Source of the DNA: Chloroflexota bacterium
Lineage (GTDB): Bacteria; Chloroflexota; Anaerolineae; Anaerolineales; UBA4823
Length of the DNA: 6,128 nt
Direction: 5' to 3'
NCBI GenBank assembly: GCA_021849525.1
Contig: JAJZSS010000114.1
Location: 1-6,128 of the forward strand
The translations under genes and the position numbers were made by a program. Each line of letters opens with the position of its first letter. Positions within the stretch are counted from its first letter, which is position 1. Below the pieces are notes generated by a model. That model was not told the origin of the DNA and did not search any database. It saw only the letters and a list, made by a program, of their open reading frames with translations. Positions 1 to 5,406 of the stretch are shown here, in pieces.

Positions 1-93
1 GTCCACTTCGCCACCCTGCACGTGAAATTCACAAACCACCAGTGCCAGAATTTGTTTGCGCAGGGGTGAATTCGAAGCCAGAACTAAAACCAT
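1..93 (-). CDS. maf: Maf-family nucleotide pyrophosphatase, N-terminal part (runs off the left edge)
   Basis: Reading leftward from the ATG at 93-91, the frame stays open for 31 codons to the window edge. It begins MVLVLASNSPLRKQILAL and continues to FHVQGGEVD. This matches the start of Maf/YhdE/YceF proteins: a first beta strand, the LASxSPxR substrate loop, a helix, then an FxV...VD strand. Family members are cytoplasmic pyrophosphatases of about 190-200 residues that hydrolyse nucleoside triphosphates (dTTP/UTP or modified nucleotides) to monophosphates, so about 160 residues lie outside. The first Arg of the usual SPRR motif is Leu here (residue 11), while the second Arg (residue 12) is kept. 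E. coli YceF is similar in having Trp at the first position (SPWR). No Shine-Dalgarno precedes the ATG, and a TATGTTAGAAT box ends 7 bases upstream, so the message is probably leaderless. The gene is divergent from xpt. The family call is fairly sure, the substrate subclass is not. Confidence 0.8.
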   Translation of the reverse strand, partial: MVLVLASNSPLRKQILALVVCEFHVQGGEVD

Positions 94-100
94 GCACCGG

Positions 101-111
101 ATTCTAACATA
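101..111 (-). promoter_or_regulatory. Extended -10 promoter of maf, leaderless type
   Basis: On the minus strand this reads TATGTTAGAAT: an extended -10 (TG, one base, then TAGAAT, 5 of 6 matches to TATAAT). Seven bases follow before the maf ATG, so transcription would start at or one base before the A of the start codon. The -35 region is weak; TTTTCA (minus strand, 127-122) is the best candidate but lies only 15 bases away. The same architecture occurs before the VWA/FHA gene at 3452-3462, which raises confidence in both. Confidence 0.55.
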
Positions 112-188
112 CTCTATCCCCTGAAAAATCGCCTACCTTAAAAAATGGACGCGTTCCAACCTTTGTCTATCCTGAAACTCCAACCCGT

Positions 189-196
189 TGTAGAAT
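189..196 (+). promoter_or_regulatory. Possible -10 element for the xpt-guaA operon
   Basis: TAGAAT at 191-196 matches TATAAT at 5 of 6 bases and is preceded directly by TG, although a true extended -10 would have one base between. It would place the transcript start near 203, giving a leader of about 50 bases that contains the xpt ribosome binding site. The only -35-like hexamer nearby, TTGTCT at 163-168, is 22 bases away, which is too far for a standard promoter. Tentative. Confidence 0.3.
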
Positions 197-241
197 TGGA
201 TGATCGTATGGGGGGTTCGCCAGCTGCCACACGCACGCGCC

Positions 242-246
242 AGGAG
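242..246 (+). promoter_or_regulatory. Ribosome binding site deciding the xpt start
   Basis: AGGAG lies 6 bases before the ATG at 253. An in-frame upstream ATG at 145 has no such site and would add 36 residues that Xpt proteins do not have, so 253 is preferred. Confidence 0.75.
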
Positions 247-252
247 CCAATC

Positions 253-825
253 ATGCAAGTATTAAAAGATCGAATTTTAAAAGAAGGCCGTAACCTGGGG
301 AACGGAATTCTGAAAGTCGATGGATTTATCAATCACCAGGTTGATCCGGCATTGATGGATCTATGTGGGCAGGAGCTTGCCCGGCGCTTCACCGATATCG
401 GCGCCACCAAGGTCCTGACAGCCGAAATCTCGGGAATTGCCCCCGCCCTGATGACAGCCTTTCACATGAATTTGCCCGTGGTTTACGCCAGGAAGCATAA
501 ACCGATCACTATGCCAGACCAGGTCTTCCTGACTCTCACGCCCTCCCACACCAAAGGACGCACCGTTGAGCTGATCATCTCCCCAGAATACCTGGCCGGC
601 GGCGAGAAGGTGCTGATTATTGACGACTTCCTTGCCAGTGGGGCTACGATTCTGGGGCTGGTTCGCCTGGCGAAATCCGCCGGTGCACAGGTCGTAGGAA
701 TCGGCGCACTGGTCGAAAAATCCTTCGAGGGGGGCCGGCAAGCCTTACAACCCCTCGGTGTACCCATCGAAAGCCTGGCGTGTATCGTCCAGATGGACAA
801 CGACCAGATTGTCTTCAAGGACTGA
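253..825 (+). CDS. xpt: Xanthine phosphoribosyltransferase
   Basis: This enzyme joins xanthine to PRPP to give XMP and pyrophosphate, a cytoplasmic purine salvage step. The protein is 190 residues; B. subtilis Xpt has 194. It is recognisable along its length: [13 protein letters not shown] near residues 20-32, the [10 protein letters not shown] region at 59-68, VVYARKHKP at 76-84, the type I PRTase PRPP-binding loop [13 protein letters not shown] at 120-132 with its paired Asp, and [12 protein letters not shown] at 154-165. The start at 253 has an AGGAG site 6 bases upstream. An in-frame ATG at 145 would add a non-conserved tail. The stop is 4 bases before guaA, so the two genes are almost surely one operon, and the product XMP is the GuaA substrate. 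In Firmicutes xpt often follows a purine riboswitch, but I see none in this leader. Adenine PRTase is the nearest alternative family, but the Xpt-specific motifs argue against it. Confidence 0.93.
   Translation: MQVLKDRILKEGRNLGNGILKVDGFINHQVDPALMDLCGQELARRFTDIGATKVLTAEISGIAPALMTAFHMNLPVVYARKHKPITMPDQVFLTLTPSHTKGRTVELIISPEYLAGGEKVLIIDDFLASGATILGLVRLAKSAGAQVVGIGALVEKSFEGGRQALQPLGVPIESLACIVQMDNDQIVFKD
817..821 (+). promoter_or_regulatory. Ribosome binding site deciding the guaA start
   Basis: AAGGA inside the last codons of xpt lies 8 bases before the ATG at 830. The same frame is open back to an ATG at 758, but those extra 24 residues overlap xpt and are foreign to GuaA, whose conserved sequence begins at IAILDFGSQ. 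Confidence 0.7.
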
Positions 826-829
826 ATCC

Positions 830-2389
830 ATGGCAAATGCGATTGCCATCCTCGATTTTGGCTCGCAAACGGCCCAGCTGATCGCCCGCCGGGTGCGCGA
901 GATGCACGTATATTGCGAATTATTCCCCTGGGACGCCCCCGCCAGCAAGGTGCTTTCGATCCATCCCAAAGGATTTATCCTCTCTGGTGGGCCTGCTTCT
1001 GTCTATGAGCCCGGGGCGCCCTATCTACCTGCTTATGTTTTGGAGAGCCAGCTTCCCATCCTGGGGATCTGCTATGGCATGCAGGCCCTGACTCATTCCC
1101 TGGGCGGCGAGATCGCTGCCTCAGCCATGCGAGAGTATGGGCCAGCGCTCGTCGAAAAACAAATCGAGAACCCGCTGATCGAGATGTCCAGCCTGGACGT
1201 ATGGATGTCGCACGGCGATCGCATTGAGACGCCTCCCCCTGGCTTCAGCATCCTCGCCAGCAGCCCGAATTCACCGGTAGCGGCGATGGGCGATATGCGG
1301 CGCGGCTATTTTGGCCTGCAGTTTCATCCCGAAGTGCGCCATACCCCTCGCGGCGCAGAGCTGCTGCGCCGGTTCGTACTGGATATCTGTGGGGTCAACC
1401 CGGATTGGACGCCCGACTCAATTATCAATGAAAGCGTCGCCCGCATCCGCCAGCAGGTAGGCAACCAGATGGTGATCTCTGCGGTCAGCGGCGGCGTCGA
1501 CTCCAGTGTAGCCACCGCCCTGGTGCAGCGCGCCATCGGCGATCAGCTGCTGGCTGTCTTTGTTGATACCGGAATGCTGCGCGAGAATGAAGCAGCCCAG
1601 GTACAGAAAGCGCTTCACGATCAGTTAGGTGTCGAGCTGATCACTGTCGATGCTGTAGCGCGTTTCATGGGCGCCTTGGGGGGTGTGACCGAGCCTGAAC
1701 AAAAACGCCGCATTATCGGAGAACAATTTATCCGGGTCTTCGAGGAGCAAGCCCATGCAGCCGGTGAACCCCACTTTCTGGTGCAGGGCACGATCTACCC
1801 CGATGTGGTTGAATCCAGCGCCCCGGATCGCGCTCAGGCGCAGCGGATAAAAACCCATCACAATGTCGGCGGGCTGCCAGAGGAGATGCAATTTGAGCTG
1901 GTTGAGCCCCTGCGCTACCTGTTCAAAGACGAAGTCCGCCTGGTCGGTGAAGCCCTGGGTTTACCCGCAGAGCTGGTCTGGCGCCAGCCATTCCCCGGGC
2001 CTGGCCTGGCAGTACGCTGCCTGGGTGAGATTACCCCTGAACGGATCGCCAGGCTGCGCGCCGCGGATGCCATCTTTGTCAGCGAGCTGCGTAATGCCGG
2101 CTTATTACGCTTGAAGGAACAGGATGGCGCTGCGCAAGGCACTGCTCAGGCTTTTGCAGTTTTGCTTCCTGTTCGCTCGGTTGGCGTAATGGGCGACCAC
2201 CGCACTTATGAAGAGGCGATCGCTCTGCGCGCCATCACGACGGAAGATTTTATGACAGCCGACTGGGCGCGCTTACCCTACGACCTGCTGGCGCGCATCG
2301 CCAACCGGATTGTCAACGAAGTCGATGGCGTCAATCGCGTGGTGTACGATATTACCAGCAAACCTCCCGCGACAATTGAGTGGGAATAA
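830..2389 (+). CDS. guaA: GMP synthase (glutamine-hydrolysing)
   Basis: GuaA converts XMP, ATP and glutamine to GMP, the last step of guanine nucleotide synthesis. At 519 residues it has the normal full length. Residues 1-190 are the class I glutamine amidotransferase domain: ILDFGSQ near the N-terminus, the oxyanion region LSGGPASV at 51-58, the nucleophile Cys81 in GICYGMQ, and the His166/Glu168 pair in QFHPE. The ATP pyrophosphatase domain follows, with the PP-loop SGGVDSS at 220-226, VDTGMLR at 245-251, [11 protein letters not shown] at 319-329 and [11 protein letters not shown] at 340-350. The C-terminal dimerisation domain starts near [16 protein letters not shown] (385-400) and ends with the family signature KPPATIEWE at 511-519. 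All catalytic residues looked for are present. It lies 4 bases after xpt, which supplies its substrate XMP. No terminator follows, so transcription may continue into the membrane protein gene. Confidence 0.98.
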   Translation: MANAIAILDFGSQTAQLIARRVREMHVYCELFPWDAPASKVLSIHPKGFILSGGPASVYEPGAPYLPAYVLESQLPILGICYGMQALTHSLGGEIAASAMREYGPALVEKQIENPLIEMSSLDVWMSHGDRIETPPPGFSILASSPNSPVAAMGDMRRGYFGLQFHPEVRHTPRGAELLRRFVLDICGVNPDWTPDSIINESVARIRQQVGNQMVISAVSGGVDSSVATALVQRAIGDQLLAVFVDTGMLRENEAAQVQKALHDQLGVELITVDAVARFMGALGGVTEPEQKRRIIGEQFIRVFEEQAHAAGEPHFLVQGTIYPDVVESSAPDRAQAQRIKTHHNVGGLPEEMQFELVEPLRYLFKDEVRLVGEALGLPAELVWRQPFPGPGLAVRCLGEITPERIARLRAADAIFVSELRNAGLLRLKEQDGAAQGTAQAFAVLLPVRSVGVMGDHRTYEEAIALRAITTEDFMTADWARLPYDLLARIANRIVNEVDGVNRVVYDITSKPPATIEWE

Positions 2390-2428
2390 CGTAGACACAA
2401 TAGATAACAGTAATTCATTCAGTCAGAA

Positions 2429-2434
2429 AAGGAG
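2429..2434 (+). promoter_or_regulatory. Ribosome binding site of the membrane protein gene
   Basis: AAGGAG, a strong Shine-Dalgarno, lies 8 bases before the ATG at 2443 and fixes that start. The 53-base gap after guaA has no hairpin terminator. TAGACA at 2392-2397 resembles a -35, but no good -10 follows at a proper distance. Confidence 0.8.
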
Positions 2435-2442
2435 ATGCAGCC

Positions 2443-3357
2443 ATGCAAATCGGTGAGGTTCTTTCTAAGGCATGGAATATTGTCTGGAAGTATAAAGTCC
2501 TGTGGGTGTTTGGGATTCTGGTAGGATTCAGCGGCGGGAATACAGCCTCCAGCCTCCCCCAAACCGAATATCGCCAGCAGGCGCCGGAGCAATTTCAGAA
2601 TTATCTCAATCAATTCCAGGATTGGCAAATCGCGATATTTGTAATCGCCATGGTCCTGGTGGTGCTGCTTTTTACGGTTCTGGTGGTCTTTGTAAGCACG
2701 ATGGGGCGAATTGGCCTGATCCGTGGCGCATCCCAGGCGGATCGCGGGGTAACAAGGCTCAGCTTCAGCGAGCTTTTTAACGGCGGTCTGCCTTATTTCT
2801 GGCGCGTGTTTGGGCTGAACCTTGTTGTCGGCCTTGGATTTGCCTTACTCATCATCTTGCTGGTGCTCCTGAGCATACCTTTAGCAATCACGGTTGTGGG
2901 CTTAATCTGTGTCATCCCCTTGCTGTGCTTGTTGGTACCGGGAGGCTTTCTGGTCAATCTGTGGATTGAGCAGTCCAACAACGCCATCGTGATCGAAGGT
3001 AAAGGGTTGATGGATGGGCTGCGGCGAGGATGGGCGGTCGTCAGCGCCAATCTGGGTCAGGCAATATTACTCGGCCTGGTGCTCATGCTCATCACTTGGG
3101 GTGCGGGGTTCGTCATCGGGCTGCCTTTTGCCCTCTTCTTGGCGCCCATCATTGCAGGTATGTTCATCGGCTCCGACGTCGCTATGAGTGGTGGAACGGC
3201 AATCACCATCATCCTGATGCTGGTCTATCTCCCGGTCATGTTCTTCTTGAACGGAATCCTGCAAAGCTATATCCACTCCGCCTGGACCCTGGCATTTCTG
3301 CGGTTCACAACGATCCGCAGTGCCATATTGGAGCCGAACTCCAGCCCTGTAGAGTAA
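2443..3357 (+). CDS. Polytopic membrane protein of unknown function
   Basis: The 304-residue product is mostly hydrophobic. Likely membrane segments are about residues 62-86, 121-145, 146-172, 204-238 (long, possibly two helices) and 252-275, plus a shorter hydrophobic stretch at 17-31. The start GEVLSKAWNIVWKYKVLWVF and the internal NNAIVIEGKGLMDGLRRGW (179-197) followed by a hydrophobic helix recall the broad class of integral membrane proteins related to DUF975 and the GDPD-associated membrane domain. In that class a conserved A-I-V-x-E stretch and an amphipathic R/S-W segment precede a transmembrane helix. This resemblance is from memory and only suggestive. There is no signal peptide, no enzymatic motif and no transporter signature. 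Residues 33-60 form a polar, Gln-rich loop. The gene has a strong ribosome binding site, follows guaA by 53 bases and precedes the terminator, so it may be the last gene of the xpt-guaA transcript. Nothing ties it to purine metabolism beyond position. Confidence 0.85.
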   Translation: MQIGEVLSKAWNIVWKYKVLWVFGILVGFSGGNTASSLPQTEYRQQAPEQFQNYLNQFQDWQIAIFVIAMVLVVLLFTVLVVFVSTMGRIGLIRGASQADRGVTRLSFSELFNGGLPYFWRVFGLNLVVGLGFALLIILLVLLSIPLAITVVGLICVIPLLCLLVPGGFLVNLWIEQSNNAIVIEGKGLMDGLRRGWAVVSANLGQAILLGLVLMLITWGAGFVIGLPFALFLAPIIAGMFIGSDVAMSGGTAITIILMLVYLPVMFFLNGILQSYIHSAWTLAFLRFTTIRSAILEPNSSPVE

Positions 3358-3385
3358 TAAAATCGATTCACGCTTCCTGATTGCG

Positions 3386-3425
3386 CTGCGCCTGGCCAGT
3401 ATCGATTGCCAGGCGCAGTGGTTTT
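3386..3425 (+). terminator. Intrinsic terminator after the xpt-guaA-membrane protein unit
   Basis: A perfect 11-base-pair GC-rich stem (3386-3396, CTGCGCCTGGC, with 3408-3418, GCCAGGCGCAG) encloses an 11-base loop and is followed at 3422-3425 by TTTT. It starts 28 bases after the stop of the membrane protein gene and lies upstream of the next promoter. The T run is short, but the stem is strong. On the other strand no T tract follows, so it should act rightward only. Confidence 0.85.
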
Positions 3426-3451
3426 AATCCCACGGCTCACTTTTCCTACCT

Positions 3452-3462
3452 TATGCTAAAAT
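3452..3462 (+). promoter_or_regulatory. Extended -10 promoter of the VWA/FHA gene, leaderless type
   Basis: TATGCTAAAAT contains the extended -10 TG (3454-3455) and the hexamer TAAAAT (3457-3462, 5 of 6 matches). Exactly 6 bases follow before the ATG at 3469, which places the expected +1 on the A of the start codon. No convincing -35 lies 16-18 bases upstream, as is usual for extended -10 promoters. The sequence before the ATG is T-rich with no Shine-Dalgarno, consistent with a leaderless message. Confidence 0.6.
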
Positions 3463-3468
3463 TTTGCT

Positions 3469-5406
3469 ATGTCTTTGCGCCTCATCCGGTTTGGCGTGTG
3501 CGTGCTGTGCCTGGCACTGCTCGCACCTTCTGCGCAAGCCCAATCCCCAGCCCGCGCCGGGCTTTCCTCGCCTCAACTGGGGTCCTTTCCACTTGTGGAA
3601 ACCTACCTGGATGTACGCAGCTCCGATGGCAGCTTTTTGCATGGTCTACAGCCATCCCAGATTACGCTCCTGGAAGACGAGCAACCCGCCCAGAATGTAA
3701 CGATCCAGGAAATGCGTCTCGGGGTGCAGCTTGTTGTTGCTGTCAACCCCGGATCAGAGATTGCCTTACGCAACAGCCGGGGCGTCTCGCGCTATGAGCT
3801 GATCTACCAGGCGCTTGCCCAGTGGACCCTGGCTCGGTCGGGCAGCTCGATCGATGATTTGAGCCTGTTGGTCACCGATGGCAGCAGCGCCACCCATTTG
3901 TCCGATCCACAGGCCTGGCTGGCAGAGATGCCGGCCACCCTTGAAAATGCTCGCCAGGCTGTGCCCAGCCTGGACAATCTTTCTCAAGCGGTGGATTTAG
4001 CAGCAGACCCCACTCCACGTTCTGGCATGGGTCGCGCAGTCCTGTGGATTACTCCCCCACTGGAAAACAACCAGAACCTGGCGCTGAACGATGTGGCGTC
4101 CCGCGCCAATCAACAGGGCATCCGGATCCATATCTGGCTGGTCACCTCGACTGAAGTTAGAGGTACCGGCGCAGAAGAACAACTCATTGCCCTGGCTGCA
4201 CAAACTGGTGGACAATTTTTCCGCTACAGCGGACAGGAAACCTTCCCTGACCTCGAGACTTACCTGGAGCCTAACCGGAATATTTACCGCCTTACCTATA
4301 CATCGCAGATCCGCCAGAGCGGTACCCACCAGGTCAGCGTTGAAATCCAGGATGAAACGGAGACAATCTCCGCACCACCCCAAAGCTATACCATCGACCT
4401 GCAAGCGCCAAATCCGGCCTTCATCAATCCTCCGCTGAGTATTACTCGCCAGCCCCCGGAAGAACTCTCCGGTGTGGCTGCTGCGGATATTCCTCTTTCC
4501 GACTATTCTCCCACCGAGCTGGAGCTGCACATCCTGGTGGACTTCCCGGATCAGCTTATGCGCGATCTGACGCGGACCGCTTTATTGGTAAATGGGGTGG
4601 TGATTGACGAGAATCTCGCTCCTCCCTTTGATATTTTCCAATGGGATATCCGCGAGATCACCGGAAGCAGCCCGTACACACTGCAAGTCATCGCTGAAGA
4701 TATCCTGGGACTCAGCGGCTCCAGCATCGACACAATCATTGAGGTAAATGTCAAACAGCCCGCCAACAGCTTCTGGGTACTCCTTGCTCGCAATACTCCG
4801 ACCCTGATTGGATTGGCTGTGCTGCTTACCGGTGCCGTAGCACTTTTGCTCATGGTCGTTGGTGGGCGCATCCATCCCCACCGGCTACCCATCCACCGCC
4901 TGCGCCGGGTGAAAAATGTACCGGCGGTGACAGCTACGCCTGTACCAGACGAGCAAGCCGCCCAGGCCTGGACAGGCCGCCTGCACTGGCCCCAACGCCG
5001 GGTAAAACCCCAGGCAGACGCCTACTTAACTCCTTCGGCAGGCGATGATGCAGCTGGAAGCCTCCCTCCCTTTGCTTTAACTGCTGTAGAAGTTACGATA
5101 GGTAGCGACCCGCAGCGCGCTACCCTGGTTATATTCGGTGATCCTTCGGTTGAGGGACTCCATGCAAGGGTGAAAAAAAACGAGGCGGGGGCATACATTT
5201 TGACCGATGCAGGCTCGATTGCTGGTACCTGGGTCAACTTCACCGTGCTGCCCCCAGAAGGAACTTGCCTGGAACACAATGATTTGATCCACCTGGGACG
5301 AAGCATCTACCGCTTCACCCAAACCCACCCTGCCCGCCTGCGTAAGCCGGTCATTCGCCGCCTGGAGCAACCAGGGCCGCCTCCTTCAGAGGAAGAAATC
5401 CAATGA
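3469..5406 (+). CDS. Membrane-anchored protein with extracytoplasmic VWA-like domain and cytoplasmic FHA domain
   Basis: The 645-residue product starts with a signal peptide (basic MSLRLIR, hydrophobic core to about residue 19, probable cut after SAQA at 24). Residues about 84-275 fit a von Willebrand A fold: strand RLGVQLVVAV, helix SRYELIYQALAQW, strand RAVLWITPP (189-197), then a helix and GIRIHIWLV (217-225). The MIDAS residues are missing: the DxSxS position reads AVNPGS (91-96) and the TDG position reads TPP (195-197). Residues about 280-430 are beta-rich and probably Ig-like. One transmembrane helix spans about 444-464, followed by a basic stop-transfer stretch (RIHPHRLPIHRLRR). A linker leads to an FHA domain at about 533-617 with IGS (544-546), H565, GTWVN (586-590) and HNDLIHLG. 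The FHA domain would be inside the cell and the VWA outside. The start has no ribosome binding site but fits a leaderless promoter. The last 4 bases overlap a PP2C gene. A role as a receptor or scaffold in Ser/Thr phospho-signalling is inferred. Confidence 0.88.
   Translation: MSLRLIRFGVCVLCLALLAPSAQAQSPARAGLSSPQLGSFPLVETYLDVRSSDGSFLHGLQPSQITLLEDEQPAQNVTIQEMRLGVQLVVAVNPGSEIALRNSRGVSRYELIYQALAQWTLARSGSSIDDLSLLVTDGSSATHLSDPQAWLAEMPATLENARQAVPSLDNLSQAVDLAADPTPRSGMGRAVLWITPPLENNQNLALNDVASRANQQGIRIHIWLVTSTEVRGTGAEEQLIALAAQTGGQFFRYSGQETFPDLETYLEPNRNIYRLTYTSQIRQSGTHQVSVEIQDETETISAPPQSYTIDLQAPNPAFINPPLSITRQPPEELSGVAAADIPLSDYSPTELELHILVDFPDQLMRDLTRTALLVNGVVIDENLAPPFDIFQWDIREITGSSPYTLQVIAEDILGLSGSSIDTIIEVNVKQPANSFWVLLARNTPTLIGLAVLLTGAVALLLMVVGGRIHPHRLPIHRLRRVKNVPAVTATPVPDEQAAQAWTGRLHWPQRRVKPQADAYLTPSAGDDAAGSLPPFALTAVEVTIGSDPQRATLVIFGDPSVEGLHARVKKNEAGAYILTDAGSIAGTWVNFTVLPPEGTCLEHNDLIHLGRSIYRFTQTHPARLRKPVIRRLEQPGPPPSEEEIQ
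5173..5180 (+). repeat. A8 homopolymer inside the FHA-coding region
   Basis: Eight consecutive A bases encode Lys569-Lys570 and the start of Asn571, between the His565 motif and the next FHA strand. It is the longest single-base run I noticed inside a gene here. The reading frame is intact across it. Confidence 0.9.
5388..5395 (+). promoter_or_regulatory. Ribosome binding site of the PP2C phosphatase gene
   Basis: AGAGGAAG, within the last codons of the VWA/FHA gene, lies 7 bases before the ATG at 5403. It supports that start and translational coupling through the ATGA overlap. Confidence 0.75.

Noticed and set aside
145..252. In-frame upstream start for xpt adding 36 residues
   Set aside because: No ribosome binding site before 145, the extra residues do not resemble Xpt, and a good AGGAG precedes the ATG at 253.
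94..252. Purine riboswitch in the xpt leader
   Set aside because: The typical three-way junction with its conserved flanking and loop segments is not visible, and the likely leader (about 203-252) is too short for aptamer plus expression platform.
361..741. 126-codon open frame on the minus strand
   Set aside because: It is antisense to xpt, whose protein is clearly conserved over the same bases; no domain or ribosome binding site.
758..829. In-frame upstream start for guaA
   Set aside because: The 24 extra residues are out-of-frame xpt sequence; the GuaA fold begins just after the ATG at 830, which has its own ribosome binding site.
3361..3407. ATCGATT repeated at 3362-3368 and 3401-3407 as a possible operator
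   Set aside because: The repeat is only 7 bases, one copy lies in the terminator loop, and both are upstream of the promoter with no symmetry around it.
3381..3797. 138-codon plus-strand open frame across the terminator and promoter
   Set aside because: It begins within the terminator hairpin and overlaps the signal-peptide region of the VWA/FHA gene in another frame; the translation is Cys- and Pro-rich with no family resemblance.
3997..4530. 177-codon open frame on the minus strand
   Set aside because: It lies wholly inside the VWA/FHA gene, has no recognisable domain, and is best explained as a shadow of the coding bias of the plus strand.
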